Part shown: positions 35,006-44,445 of the stretch, in pieces
Layout of the letters: each line of letters starts with the position of its first letter
Position numbering within the stretch: position 1 is the stretch's first letter
NCBI RefSeq assembly: GCF_001792815.1
Contig: NZ_CP017674.1
Span: 2,294,001 to 2,358,000, forward strand
DNA: 64,000 nucleotides
Reading direction: 5' to 3'
Source of the DNA: Microbacterium sp. BH-3-3-3
GTDB taxonomy: Bacteria; Actinomycetota; Actinomycetes; Actinomycetales; Microbacteriaceae
Made by a program: the position numbers and the translations under genes
Notes under the pieces: generated by a model
What the model saw: the letters and a program-made list of their open reading frames with translations, nothing else
What the model was told of the DNA's origin: nothing
The model's database searches: none

Positions 35006-36574
35006 TCAGGTGACCGAGACCGTGAGCTCGTCCCAGCCGGTCGCGCCGTCGGGGGCCGGGGCGGCGACGTTTGGGGTCTGCGTCTGCCCGTCGGCCGAGA
35101 TGGCGCGGCACCGCACGGTGTGATCGCCGCCGGTGGCGTTCCACGGCAGGCTCCACTGCACCCAGGTGTCGGACGAGATGGCCGTCGCCAGTGTCGCCGG
35201 CTGCCAGGCGCCGTCATCGATCTGCACCTCGACGCCCGCGACGCCGACGTGCGTCTGCCAGGCGACACCGGCGATGACGGCGTCGCCCACCGGGACGCGC
35301 GCCCCGGCCCGCGGCACGTCGATGCGCGACGCGAGCTTCACCGGGCCGCGCGCCGACCAGCCGCGCGAGGTCCAATACCCCTCGTCGTCGGCGTATCGCG
35401 TGACCTCGAGCTCGGTGACCCACTTGGTCGCCGACACGTAGCCGTACAGGCCGGGCACCACCATGCGCACCGGGAAACCGTGCTCGATGGGCAACGGTTC
35501 GCCGTTCATGCCGATGGCCAGCAGAGCGTCGCGCTCGTCGGTTAGCGCTTCGATCGGAGAGGATGCCGTGAACCCGTCGATGGAGCGCGAGAGCACCATG
35601 TCGGCCTCGGCGGTGGGCCGAGCCCGCGCGAGGATGTCGCGAAGCGGGACACCCAGCCACCGCGCCGTGCCGATGAGCGAGCCGCCCACTCCGTTCGATA
35701 CGCAGACGAGGGTGGCGACGGTCTCTTTCTGGGGGAGCGCGACCAGGTCGTCCCACCGCAGCACGACCTCTTGCTCGACGAGACCGTGGACGCGCAGCGA
35801 CCAGGTCGCGGGATCGACCTGGGGGACGACGAGGGCGGTGTCGATGCGGTAGAAGTCGGCCGAGGGGGTGAGGACGGGAGCGAGCCCGTCGATACCGAGT
35901 TCCGCGGCGGCGGGCACTGCGGTGGTGGTCACGGGTGTCGGAAGGCGCAGCGCGCTGCGTACGGCGGTCACGGCCCGTGCGCCGCCGCTCAGGGCGACGG
36001 AGCCGAGGGCGGCGAGGGCGCCGGCCAGGACGGCGACGCCCGAGAGGGCGAGGACGCCCCGGCGGGTGGGGCCGTCCGCAGGCGCGGCGGCGGGGGCCTC
36101 CCCGGTCGCCGGAGCGGCGGCGACCGGGGGCCGGCGCAGGCGGGCGACGAGCAGGGCGGCGACCACCGCGGCCGCCGCCCCGGCGACGAGCGACGGCACC
36201 GGCGAGAGCGTCCCCGCGTCGGCGCGCGTCATCGCCACGATCGCGCCCACGACGCCGAGCGCCCCGAACACGACCCGGCCCCAGGGCGCCTTGCGGTGCT
36301 CCACGACCCCCGCGGCGCCGGCGACCACGAGCAGCAGCACCGCGATGCCGACGAGCAGCGCCAGCTTGTCGCCCGTGCCGAACAGGCTGATGGCCAGGTC
36401 TTTCGCCCACGAGGGTGCGATGTCGATCATTCCGCCGCCGATCACCGCGAACGGGCTCGCCGCGGGGGCGATGACGGCGGCAGCGAGCTCGCCGAGCCCG
36501 GCACCGAGGACGGCGGCCGAGATCCCGGCGACGGCGGCCGGGACATCCTGGGCTCGAGAGCGCGTGGGGGTCAC
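35006..36574 (-). CDS. Membrane-anchored molybdopterin-dependent oxidoreductase, sulfite oxidase fold
   Basis: This 522-residue protein has about four to five membrane spans in residues 10-200, with a twin-arginine-like RRGVLALSGVAVLAG before the last. An extracytoplasmic sulfite oxidase-type molybdopterin domain follows. The Mo-ligating Cys is in TLVCVSNGVGG, and HGFPVRMVVPGLYGYVSATKW and a C-terminal dimerisation-like Mo-cofactor oxidoreductase domain (VQIDDGAWQPA) are typical. It probably reduces or oxidises a small S- or N-oxide outside the membrane; the substrate is unknown. The start is GTG at 36574. Confidence 0.88.
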   Translation of the reverse strand: MTPTRSRAQDVPAAVAGISAAVLGAGLGELAAAVIAPAASPFAVIGGGMIDIAPSWAKDLAISLFGTGDKLALLVGIAVLLLVVAGAAGVVEHRKAPWGRVVFGALGVVGAIVAMTRADAGTLSPVPSLVAGAAAAVVAALLVARLRRPPVAAAPATGEAPAAAPADGPTRRGVLALSGVAVLAGALAALGSVALSGGARAVTAVRSALRLPTPVTTTAVPAAAELGIDGLAPVLTPSADFYRIDTALVVPQVDPATWSLRVHGLVEQEVVLRWDDLVALPQKETVATLVCVSNGVGGSLIGTARWLGVPLRDILARARPTAEADMVLSRSIDGFTASSPIEALTDERDALLAIGMNGEPLPIEHGFPVRMVVPGLYGYVSATKWVTELEVTRYADDEGYWTSRGWSARGPVKLASRIDVPRAGARVPVGDAVIAGVAWQTHVGVAGVEVQIDDGAWQPATLATAISSDTWVQWSLPWNATGGDHTVRCRAISADGQTQTPNVAAPAPDGATGWDELTVSVT

Positions 36575-36676
36575 GAACGGAGCTTAAGGAGCGTGGACGA
36601 CCGCGGCGCCGTCGTCGCCCGAACTCACAGCCAACCGGCATCCGTCCCGATGGGGTCGGCGCCGAGATCTCGCCCC

Positions 36677-36764
36677 CGAGCGTCACCCCGGCCAGCGGGA
36701 ACGACGCCGAGGTGGCGACGAGACTTCACCCCTCGAGCGTCACCCCGGCCAGCGGGAGCGACGC
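36677..36764. repeat. In-frame direct repeat at the 3' end of the SDR gene
   Basis: A 31-base segment (36734-36764), which encodes part of the SDR C-terminus [10 protein letters not shown], recurs at 36677-36707 with one mismatch and an offset of 57 bases, exactly 19 codons. The second copy is past the SDR stop. It reads as a partial tandem duplication after which a stop codon arose in the first unit. Confidence 0.7.
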
Positions 36765-37667
36765 GTCCCAGACGCGCGCGGCCTCGGCGGCGTCGCGCAG
36801 CGGACGGTAGAGGGCGTGGGCCGCGGGCGCCCCGCCCAGGTGGCCCGGTCCGCGGGGGCCGTACAGCGCGTCGAGCGGCGGCTCCGGGGTCGTGGCGGCG
36901 AGCAGAGCCGGTTGCGCCGCCGACCGGACGGTGCCGAGGAGCACCCCGCGGGCGGAGAGCCACCGGATGACACGGACCGGGGGAGTGTCGGTGGCGCGCC
37001 CGAGCTCGGGGCGCGCGGCGAGCAGATTGGTGGGGGCGACCCCGGGGTGCGCGAGCACGCTGCGCACTCCCCAGCCCTCGCGGCGGCTCCGGCGATCGAG
37101 CTCGAGGGCGAACAGTCCCGCGGCGATCTTGGACTGCGCGTAGGCACGCTGCCCGTCGTAGCGCTGTGCGCTGTTCAGGTCGTCCCAGTGGATCCGGCCG
37201 CGCGCCGCGGCGATGCTCACCTGGGTCACGACCCGAGCGCGGCCCGCGCGCAGCAGGGGAAGCAGCCGGCCGATGAGGGCGACGTGCCCCAGGTGGTTCG
37301 TGCCCCACTGCAGCTCGAAGCCGTCGGCGGTGCTCTGCCGCGCGGGCGGTGTCATCACCCCGGCGTTGTTGATCAGCAGGTGAACGGGCCGCCCCTCGGC
37401 GTTCAGCTCGTCGCCGAGAGCGGCCACGCTCGTCAGCGACGAGAGGTCGAGGTCGCGCAGCTCGAGGCGGGCCCCGGGTACACGGTCGCGGATCGTCTCG
37501 ACGGCACGCTCGCCCTTCGCGCGGTTGCGCACGGGCAGCACCACCTCGGCACCCGCGGCGGTGAGGCGTTCGGCGATGACGATGCCCATCCCGTCGCTGC
37601 CGCCGGTGAGGATCGCGCGTCGCCCGGTCAGCGAGGGCAGCGGGATGTCGATGTCGGTGCGGGGCAT
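36726..37667 (-). CDS. Short-chain dehydrogenase/reductase
   Basis: The 313-residue SDR has the cofactor loop [16 protein letters not shown], the LLINNAGVM motif, an active-site Tyr and Lys in RAYAQSKIA, and Ser in [10 protein letters not shown]. It resembles the retinol-dehydrogenase-like, WWOX-type extended SDRs that lack a clear single substrate. GAGGAG precedes the ATG at 37667. The divergent XRE regulator 160 bases upstream probably controls it. The 3' end is partly duplicated downstream. Confidence 0.88.
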   Translation of the reverse strand: MPRTDIDIPLPSLTGRRAILTGGSDGMGIVIAERLTAAGAEVVLPVRNRAKGERAVETIRDRVPGARLELRDLDLSSLTSVAALGDELNAEGRPVHLLINNAGVMTPPARQSTADGFELQWGTNHLGHVALIGRLLPLLRAGRARVVTQVSIAAARGRIHWDDLNSAQRYDGQRAYAQSKIAAGLFALELDRRSRREGWGVRSVLAHPGVAPTNLLAARPELGRATDTPPVRVIRWLSARGVLLGTVRSAAQPALLAATTPEPPLDALYGPRGPGHLGGAPAAHALYRPLRDAAEAARVWDASLPLAGVTLEG

Positions 37668-37827
37668 GGTGTCTCCTCGTTCGAAGGGGTCTCCAGCGTC
37701 TCGCCGCCGCCGCGACGTATCCAGGGCCCGTCGATCCCCTGATCGCGCGGCCACCCGTCGCCGCCCCGGTGAGAGGGGGACCGGCGGTGCCTGGCTCCGG
37801 CGCCGCGGGCGCGGTAGACAGGTCGAC

Positions 37828-38667
37828 ATGATGGACCGCTCGGCGCTCGCCGATTTCCTCCGCACGCGTCGCGAGGCCCTCCAACCCGAAGACGTCGGTC
37901 TGCCGCGGGGTCAACGGCGGCGTACCCCTGGGCTCCGCCGCGAGGAGGCGGCGGCGCTCAGTCACATGTCCACCGACTACTACGCGCGCCTCGAGCGCGA
38001 ACGCGGCCCGCAGCCGTCGCCGCAAATGCTCGCCTCGATCGCCCAGGGACTGCACCTCACTCGCCTCGAGCGCGACCACCTCTTCCATCTCGCCGGGCAT
38101 GCGCCCGGCGACCGCAGTGGCGTCGGCGAGCACGTCAGCCCCGGCATGCTCCGCATCCTGGATCGCCTCGACGACACCCCCGCCGATATCGTCACCGAGC
38201 TGGGCGAGACCCTGCGCCAATCCCCGCTGGGGGCCGCCGTGATGGGCGACGCCGCGCTGCGCCGGGGGCGCGAGCGCAGCATCGGCTACCGCTGGTTCAC
38301 CGACCCCTCGACCCGAGAGCTGTACGCGCCCGAGGACCACGCCTTTCTCGGGCGCGTCTTCGCGGCGGGGCTGCGCGAGGTGATCGGCCGTCGCGGTCCG
38401 CAGTCGCGCGCCGCCGAGCTCTGCGACGACCTGCTCGCGCGCAGCGCGGAATTCCGCACGCTGTGGGCGGCGCACGAGGTGGGGGTGCGTCCGGCGCAGA
38501 CCAAACATTTCGTCCACCCCCGCGTCGGCGCCCTCGACCTGCACTGCCAGACGCTGCTCGACCCCGAGACGGGGCACTCGCTGCTGGTCTACACGGCCGT
38601 CCCCGGCAGCGAGAGCGCCGACAAGCTCCGTCTGCTCGCGGTGCTCGGACCCGCGGTCCCCGCCTGA
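37828..38667 (+). CDS. XRE-family regulator with MmyB-like ligand-binding domain
   Basis: The 279-residue protein has an N-terminal helix-turn-helix in [18 protein letters not shown] and [10 protein letters not shown], the hallmark of the MmyB group, followed by the MmyB-like ligand-binding domain of about residues 105-275 (for example [14 protein letters not shown] and [12 protein letters not shown]), which is PAS-like and binds fatty-acid-like ligands in known members. It is divergent from the SDR gene, the usual genomic arrangement in which such regulators control the adjacent oxidoreductase. Two ATG codons are adjacent at 37828 and 37831. Confidence 0.9.
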   Translation: MMDRSALADFLRTRREALQPEDVGLPRGQRRRTPGLRREEAAALSHMSTDYYARLERERGPQPSPQMLASIAQGLHLTRLERDHLFHLAGHAPGDRSGVGEHVSPGMLRILDRLDDTPADIVTELGETLRQSPLGAAVMGDAALRRGRERSIGYRWFTDPSTRELYAPEDHAFLGRVFAAGLREVIGRRGPQSRAAELCDDLLARSAEFRTLWAAHEVGVRPAQTKHFVHPRVGALDLHCQTLLDPETGHSLLVYTAVPGSESADKLRLLAVLGPAVPA

Positions 38668-38701
38668 CGCGCGCCGTCGCGAGCGCGGGTAGCGTGCAGG
38701 C

Positions 38702-39868
38702 ATGCGCGAGAGTGTGCGATCCCTCCGGCGCCCCGCCACCGACGAGGCGCCGGCGTTCGACCTGACCTACGTCCGCTCCGGTCCGCGCGGTGCCACGCCC
38801 GTCGTCGTCGTCCCGGGGGGACCGGGCCTCGCGTCGGTGCTGCCGTACGCGGGGCTGCGGCGCTGGGCCGCCCGCGGCGGGCTCGACCTGATCATGGTCG
38901 AGCACCGCGGAATCGGCCGCTCGCGCAGCGATCTCGACGGGCGCCCCCTTCCGCCCGAGGCGATGCGCGTGACCGCCGTGCTCGACGATCTGGCCGCGGT
39001 CCTCGACGCCGAGGGCATCGACCGGGCCGCGATCGTCGGCTCCTCGTACGGCAGTTATCTGGCGATGACGTTCGGGGCGCGGCATCCGCAGCGCGTGGCC
39101 TCGATGCTGCTCGACTCGGCCCTGCAGTCGACACACGACATCGGCCTCGAGCGCGCGCGCCTGCGAGAGCTGTTCTGGGACGCCGACGACGACATGGCCC
39201 GCGGTGTGAAACGCCTCGTGGCCGACGGTGTCGACGAGCGGGTTGTGCTCGACATCGTGCGCGCGGCGTACGAACTCGGCGGCACCGATCTCGTGCACCC
39301 GCTCGTGCGCCACGAACCGGGGTTCGCCTGGCGGGCGCTGGGCGCCTACGCCACCCGCGGTCGCTCGATCGCGCGGATCCCCGGCATCTACGACTTCGAC
39401 CTCGTGGGCACCATCGCCTTCCGGGAGCTGCACTACGCCGGCACCCCCGACGGGCACCCGCTCGACCCGGCTCTGACGTACCTGCCCCTCGCGCACCGCT
39501 ACCCGGCCTTCGCGGGGGAGCCCTACGACCTGGTCGAGGCGGTGCGCACCTTCGACTGGCCCCTCGTGGTGCTCTCGGGCGACCGCGACCTGCGCACCCC
39601 GCCGCCCATCGCCGAGCGCGTGGTCGCGTCGGCTCCGGATGCCGTGCTCGTGCGCATCCACAACGGGCACAGCGCCCTCGACACCCACCCCCTGGCGCTT
39701 CTCAACGCGACGCGTCGGCTGGTGCGCGGGCAGCAGGACCGCCTTCCCGGAGACGAGGCGGCCCTGGATCGCCTGCCGCGAAAGGGACTGTCGGCGTCGT
39801 TCCCCGGGATGCTCGTGGGACTGGCCCGCTTCGATGCGCTGGTGCGCCGGCGGGTGCTGAAGCGCTGA
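38702..39868 (+). CDS. Alpha/beta hydrolase, proline iminopeptidase-like
   Basis: The 388-residue protein has the alpha/beta-hydrolase oxyanion motif VPGGPGLASV, the nucleophile elbow GSSYGSYLAM, an Asp in LSGDRDLRTPP and a His in NGHSALDTH, as in S33 peptidases and prolyl iminopeptidases. No signal peptide is visible. It follows the XRE regulator by 34 bases in the same direction. Whether it hydrolyses peptides or esters cannot be told. Confidence 0.85.
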   Translation: MRESVRSLRRPATDEAPAFDLTYVRSGPRGATPVVVVPGGPGLASVLPYAGLRRWAARGGLDLIMVEHRGIGRSRSDLDGRPLPPEAMRVTAVLDDLAAVLDAEGIDRAAIVGSSYGSYLAMTFGARHPQRVASMLLDSALQSTHDIGLERARLRELFWDADDDMARGVKRLVADGVDERVVLDIVRAAYELGGTDLVHPLVRHEPGFAWRALGAYATRGRSIARIPGIYDFDLVGTIAFRELHYAGTPDGHPLDPALTYLPLAHRYPAFAGEPYDLVEAVRTFDWPLVVLSGDRDLRTPPPIAERVVASAPDAVLVRIHNGHSALDTHPLALLNATRRLVRGQQDRLPGDEAALDRLPRKGLSASFPGMLVGLARFDALVRRRVLKR

Positions 39869-39952
39869 TCCGCGGCGCCCCGTGCACTGCCCGGGACGAG
39901 ACGCGGTGTCAAGGATCTGCCCGAATGTCGCTCCCGGACGAATGCTGTCAGG

Positions 39953-41002
39953 GTGACCGACGACGGCGACCATCCCCCCTTCCCCCTGCTGGTTCCCGAG
40001 GACTCCACCGACCTCGACGACGTGCGCTCCGCGCTGCGGGGCGCGGATGCCGTGGACGACCTCGGCACCGACCTCGCCGCAACGCTCGCCTGGGTCGTCG
40101 CCGTGCCGCGGCCGCGGTCGCTCGCCGCGTCGTGGGAGCTGCTCGCCTCGGTCGCCGCGCGCGACATCGCCGCGGCGCGCGTGCTGGAGCCGCACCTCGA
40201 TGCGCTCGGCATCCTCGACGAAGCGGCCGCGGCCGGCATCGCCCTCGATCTCGACGCGAGCGGCTCGTGGGGCGTGTTCGCCGCCGAAGGGCCGGGGGCC
40301 CGGCTCGAGGCGCGGCAGGATGACGGTACCTGGACGCTGCACGGGACCAAGCCCTGGTGCTCGCTCGCCGCCGACCTCGACCACGCGCTCGTCACGGCCT
40401 GGGTCGACGACGAACGTCGCCAGCTGTTCGCCCTCGACCTGCGCGACTCGGCCGTGACCGCGCGACCGGGACCCTGGCACGCGCGCGGGCTCGACCGGGT
40501 GGTCAGCGCCCCGATCGACGTCGACGCCGCGGTCGCCGTGCCGGTAGGGGAGCCCGGGTGGTACCTGCGTCGCCCCGGCTTCGCGCACGGCGGCGTCGGG
40601 GTCGCCGCCTGCTGGTGGGGTGGGGCGATGCCGCTGCGCACGGCGCTCGCCGCGGCCGCCCGCGGCGAGCGTGCCGATCAGCTCGCCCGCGCGCACCTCG
40701 GCCGGGCCGACGTGGCCCTGTGGGCGGCGCGCGCCGTGCTGGTGGAGACGGCGACGGTCTTCGGCGCGGGGGGCTCGGCATCCGAGGGTCTGCGGGCCGC
40801 CCGCGCGCGAGCCGTGGTCGCCGACGCGGTCGAGGTGACCCTCACCGAGGCCGCGCACGCGCTGGGCCCGTCGCCGCTCGTCGCCGACGAGAGACACGCG
40901 CGGCGCGTCGCCGACCTGCAGGTCTACGTGCGTCAACACCACGCCGAGCGCGACCTCGCCCGGATCGGCGGCGACGTGGCGACGGAGGGCGGGCGATGGT
41001 GA
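39953..41002 (+). CDS. Acyl-CoA dehydrogenase-like flavoprotein, short and divergent
   Basis: The 349-residue product is recognisable as an acyl-CoA dehydrogenase homologue (SWGVFAAEGPGARLEARQDD, TLHGTKPWCSLA, DLQVYVRQHHAERDLARIG), but it is shorter than the usual 380-400 residues, and the EGTNE-type catalytic Glu motif is absent. A distinct reaction or a carrier-bound substrate is likely. It overlaps the PIG-L/methyltransferase gene by 7 bases, which in turn overlaps a glycosyltransferase, so the three act together. The GTG at 39953 is the first in-frame start. Confidence 0.75.
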   Translation: MTDDGDHPPFPLLVPEDSTDLDDVRSALRGADAVDDLGTDLAATLAWVVAVPRPRSLAASWELLASVAARDIAAARVLEPHLDALGILDEAAAAGIALDLDASGSWGVFAAEGPGARLEARQDDGTWTLHGTKPWCSLAADLDHALVTAWVDDERRQLFALDLRDSAVTARPGPWHARGLDRVVSAPIDVDAAVAVPVGEPGWYLRRPGFAHGGVGVAACWWGGAMPLRTALAAAARGERADQLARAHLGRADVALWAARAVLVETATVFGAGGSASEGLRAARARAVVADAVEVTLTEAAHALGPSPLVADERHARRVADLQVYVRQHHAERDLARIGGDVATEGGRW

Positions 41003-42378
41003 GCTTCGACCACCGCGACCCCGGCACCGCCGAGAGCGTCTGGACCGCGGCGCTCGCCGAGCGCCGCCTCGCCCCGCTCGACCTCGACGTGGACCGGGTG
41101 ATCGTGATGGCCGCGCACCCCGACGACGAGAGCCTCGGTGCCGCAGGCCTGCTCGCCACGGCCGCCGCCCGCGGCATCGCGATCGACCTCGTCGTCGTGA
41201 CCGACGGAGAGGGCTCCCATCCCGAATCGCCCACGCACACCCCGGCCACCCTCGCGCTGCGCCGCCGCCGGGAGCTGCTCGAGGCGTCGGACATCGTCGG
41301 TCTCTCGACCGACCCGCTCTTCCTCGGTCTTCCCGACGGCGGCACCGACGAACACCGGGAGGTCATCGCCGCCGCGCTGCACGACGCCCTCGACCGCGCG
41401 GGCGATGAGCGCGTGCTGGTGCTGTCCCCGTGGCGCGGCGACGGGCACCGCGACCACCGCGTCGTCGGAGAGATCGTCGAGCAGGTCTCGGCGGCTCGGG
41501 GCGTGCGCTCGCGCGCCTTTCCGATCTGGCTCTGGCACTGGGGCGGCCCGGGAGACGTGCCCTGGCCGCGCGCGGAGCGTCTGGACCTCGACGCCGCGGC
41601 TCGGGATGCCAAGACCCGCGCCGTCGACGCCCACGCCAGTCAGCTGCTCCCGCTGTCGGCCGCTCCCGGCGATGAGCCGATGGTGCACGACCGCATGCGC
41701 GCGCACTTCGCGCGAGAGGTGGAGGTGTTCGTCGCACCCGACGCGGGAACGCTCGACCCGCACCCCACCGCGGCCACCGTCGGCCAGGAATACTTCGACG
41801 ACATGTACGCCCGGCACGACGACCCGTGGGGCTTCGACTCGCGCTGGTACGAGGAGCGCAAGCGCTCCGTGCTGCTCGCCGCGCTGCCGCGCCGCCGGTA
41901 CCGCTCGGCGTTCGAGGCCGGCTGCTCCACGGGCGCGCTGACGGCCGCGCTCGCCGACCGGTGCGACCACGTCCTCGCGGTCGACCTCGCCCCGGCCGCC
42001 CTCGACCGGGCGCGAGAACGACTCGGTCCGCGCGACGACGTCGAACTGCGTCGGGCGAAGCTCCCCGCCGAATGGCCCGAGGGTCGGTTCGACCTCGTCG
42101 TGCTGTCGGAGGTGGCGTACTACTGGGGTGCCGGCGACCTCGACCGCGGGCTCACGGCGAGCGTCGCCTCGCTGACCGCCGACGGCCACCTCGTCGTCTG
42201 CCATTGGCGGCATCCGGTCGCCGAGTACCCGCGCAGCGGAGACAGCGTGCACGACGCGCTCGCCGCCCGGTCCGACCTCGTCCGTCTCGTGCGGCACGAG
42301 GAGGAGGACTTCGTGCTCGAGGTATTCGGACGCCCGGGGGCGTCGTCGGTGGCGACCGAGGCGGGACTCGTGTCGTGA
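40996..42378 (+). CDS. PIG-L deacetylase fused to a SAM-dependent methyltransferase
   Basis: The 460-residue fusion has an N-terminal PIG-L/LmbE zinc deacetylase (about 30-250) with the metal motif AAHPDDESLG and a downstream GDGHRDHR. A class I methyltransferase occupies about residues 255-440, with motif I FEAGCSTGALTAALADRC and motif II-like FDLVVLSEVAYYW. A nodulation NodS-like family is suggested by QEYFDDMYARHDDPWGF. It may remove an N-acetyl group and then methylate the amine of a sugar or related carrier-linked compound; this is inference. It overlaps both neighbours (7 and 4 bases). Confidence 0.88.
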   Translation: MVSFDHRDPGTAESVWTAALAERRLAPLDLDVDRVIVMAAHPDDESLGAAGLLATAAARGIAIDLVVVTDGEGSHPESPTHTPATLALRRRRELLEASDIVGLSTDPLFLGLPDGGTDEHREVIAAALHDALDRAGDERVLVLSPWRGDGHRDHRVVGEIVEQVSAARGVRSRAFPIWLWHWGGPGDVPWPRAERLDLDAAARDAKTRAVDAHASQLLPLSAAPGDEPMVHDRMRAHFAREVEVFVAPDAGTLDPHPTAATVGQEYFDDMYARHDDPWGFDSRWYEERKRSVLLAALPRRRYRSAFEAGCSTGALTAALADRCDHVLAVDLAPAALDRARERLGPRDDVELRRAKLPAEWPEGRFDLVVLSEVAYYWGAGDLDRGLTASVASLTADGHLVVCHWRHPVAEYPRSGDSVHDALAARSDLVRLVRHEEEDFVLEVFGRPGASSVATEAGLVS

Positions 42379-43094
42379 GAGCGGTGACGGTGGTCATCCC
42401 CGCGCACGACGAGGAGGCGCTGATCGGACGCTGCCTCGCGTCGGTGGCCCGGGCGGTGGCGCACGCGCGGGATCGCGAGACCGACCTGGTCGCGAGGGTC
42501 GTCGTGGTGCTCGACGCGTGCCGCGACACCACCGCCCTGCAGGTGCGGCGATGGGCGGTCGACACGATCGCGATCGACGCGCGCAGCGTCGGCACCGCGC
42601 GCCGGGTGGGCGCGGCGCACGCGGTGGCCTCCGTCGACGTGCGCGCCGACGACACCTGGATCGCGATGACCGATGCAGACACCGTCGTGCCGCGCGAATG
42701 GATCACCCACCAGCTCGATCTGATGCGCGACGGCGCCGACCTGGTGCTGGGAACGGTGCGCCCCGACTTCGCCGACCTCAGCGCCCGACACGCGGCGTAC
42801 TGGCGCTCGACCCATCGCCGGGGCGAGCCCGCGGGCAACGTCCACGGGGCCAATCTCGGGGTGCGGGCGAGCGTGTACGCCGCGGCGGGCGGCATCCGCG
42901 ATCTCGTCGAGCACGAAGACGTGGCGTTCGTGCAGGCGGCGCGGGCCGTGGGTGCGGTCGTGCGGGTGAGCGACGCCCACGAGGTCGAGACCTCGGGTCG
43001 CTTCACCGGTCGCACGCCCGCGGGATACGCCGCGTTCCTGCGGCGGGTGCACGCGTGGGTCGACGCTCCACCGCTGGCGGCACCGGGCGCGTGA
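42375..43094 (+). CDS. Glycosyltransferase, GT2 type
   Basis: The 239-residue GT-A fold enzyme starts VTVVIPAHDEEALIGRC, has the metal-binding motif MTDADTVVPREW and the acceptor-region ED in RDLVEHEDVAFV. It has no obvious membrane span, so it is cytosolic or peripheral. The GTG start at 42375 overlaps the upstream fusion's stop by 4 bases. With the deacetylase/methyltransferase it may build and trim a small glycoside; the product is unknown. Confidence 0.85.
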   Translation: MRAVTVVIPAHDEEALIGRCLASVARAVAHARDRETDLVARVVVVLDACRDTTALQVRRWAVDTIAIDARSVGTARRVGAAHAVASVDVRADDTWIAMTDADTVVPREWITHQLDLMRDGADLVLGTVRPDFADLSARHAAYWRSTHRRGEPAGNVHGANLGVRASVYAAAGGIRDLVEHEDVAFVQAARAVGAVVRVSDAHEVETSGRFTGRTPAGYAAFLRRVHAWVDAPPLAAPGA

Positions 43095-43184
43095 CCCATC
43101 CGCCGGGGTTCGTCAACCACCTCGGTCGCGCGAGACACGAGGCCGCAGACTGGGCGTCCCCCGGAATCGACGGAAGGCACAACG

Positions 43185-44366
43185 ATGAAGGCACTGACCT
43201 GGCAGGGCAAGCGCAGCGTGAGCGTCGAGGAGGTCCCCGACCCGCAGATCCTCGAACCCACCGACGCGATCGTGAAGATCACCTCGACGGCGATCTGCGG
43301 CTCCGACCTGCACCTGTACGAGCTCTTCGGACCGTTCATCGACAAGGGCGACGTGCTCGGACACGAGCCGATGGGCGTCGTGGTCGAGGTGGGGTCGGCC
43401 GTGACGAACCTCGCCGTCGGCGACCGCATCGTCGTGCCGTTCAACATCTCGTGCGGGCACTGCTTCATGTGCCGCCGCGGACTGCAGTCGCAGTGCGAGA
43501 CCACCCAGGTGCGCGAGTACGGCAGCGGTGCCGCGCTCTTCGGCTACACCAAGCTCTACGGCCAGGTGCCGGGCGGACAGGCCGAGTACCTGCGCGTGCC
43601 GCTCGCCGACTACAACCACATCCGCGTCGGCGACGACCTGCCCGACGACCGCTACCTCTTCCTCAGCGACATCGTGCCCACCGCCTGGCAGGGTGTGAAG
43701 TACGCCGACGTCCCCGAGGGGGGCACGCTCGCGGTGATGGGCCTCGGCCCCGTCGGCCAGTTCGCCGCCCGCATCGGCGTGCACCTCGGCTACCGCGTGC
43801 TCGCGATCGAGCCCGAGGCCGACCGCCGCGCCATGGCCGAACGCCACGGCGTGCTCACCTACGACCTCACCGACACGGTGGTCGACGAGCTCGTCGACCT
43901 CACCGAGGGGCGCGGAGTCGACGGTGTCGTGGATGCCGTGGGCATGGAGGCCCATGGCAACGGCGGCATCAAGCTGGCGCAGAGCGCCATCGGCCTGCTG
44001 CCGGACCCCCTGGCGCGCACGCTCATGGACAAGGCGGGTCTCGATCGTCTCGCCGCGGTCTACGCCTCGATCGACCTCGTGCGTCGCGGCGGCACCGTCT
44101 CACTCAGCGGCGTGTACGCCGGTGAGGCCGACGTGCTGCCGATGAAGACGATGTTCGACAAGCAGATCACCTTCCGCATGGGCCAGTGCAACGTCAAGCG
44201 GTGGATCGACGACCTGCTGCCCCTGGTCGAGGACTCCGCCGACCCGCTCGGCGTGATGGACCTGGTGACGCACCACGCGCCGCTCGAAGACGCCCCCGGC
44301 CTGTACGAGACGTTCCAGAAGAAGGAAGACGGCTGCATCAAAGTCGTCCTGCGCCCCGGCTCCTGA
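43185..44366 (+). CDS. Zinc-dependent alcohol dehydrogenase (MDR family)
   Basis: The 393-residue medium-chain dehydrogenase/reductase resembles glutathione-independent formaldehyde dehydrogenase-type enzymes. Catalytic-zinc ligands are the Cys in AICGSDLH and GHEPMG; structural-zinc cysteines lie in CGHCFMCRRGLQSQC. The NAD-binding GLGPVGQFAA follows, then a DAVGMEAHG segment typical of this subgroup. The substrate is uncertain. GGAAGG precedes the ATG at 43185. A strong perfect hairpin follows its stop. Confidence 0.9.
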   Translation: MKALTWQGKRSVSVEEVPDPQILEPTDAIVKITSTAICGSDLHLYELFGPFIDKGDVLGHEPMGVVVEVGSAVTNLAVGDRIVVPFNISCGHCFMCRRGLQSQCETTQVREYGSGAALFGYTKLYGQVPGGQAEYLRVPLADYNHIRVGDDLPDDRYLFLSDIVPTAWQGVKYADVPEGGTLAVMGLGPVGQFAARIGVHLGYRVLAIEPEADRRAMAERHGVLTYDLTDTVVDELVDLTEGRGVDGVVDAVGMEAHGNGGIKLAQSAIGLLPDPLARTLMDKAGLDRLAAVYASIDLVRRGGTVSLSGVYAGEADVLPMKTMFDKQITFRMGQCNVKRWIDDLLPLVEDSADPLGVMDLVTHHAPLEDAPGLYETFQKKEDGCIKVVLRPGS

Positions 44367-44379
44367 CCCGCACCCGTGG

Positions 44380-44443
44380 CGTGAGTCGCCGAGGTTCGTC
44401 GCCCGGCGGATGCCGGAAGCGACGAACCTCGGCGACTCACGCG
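44380..44443. repeat. Perfect palindromic intergenic repeat, copy 2 (terminator-like)
   Basis: The arms 44380-44403 and 44420-44443 are perfect 24-base inverted repeats (outer part GCGTGAGTCGCC), and the 16-base centre holds a further CCGGC/GCCGG stem. The element fills the gap between two convergent genes, one of whose stop codons lies 3 bases away. It shares its core with the copy at 34928-34993. Confidence 0.8.
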
Positions 44444-44445
44444 CG

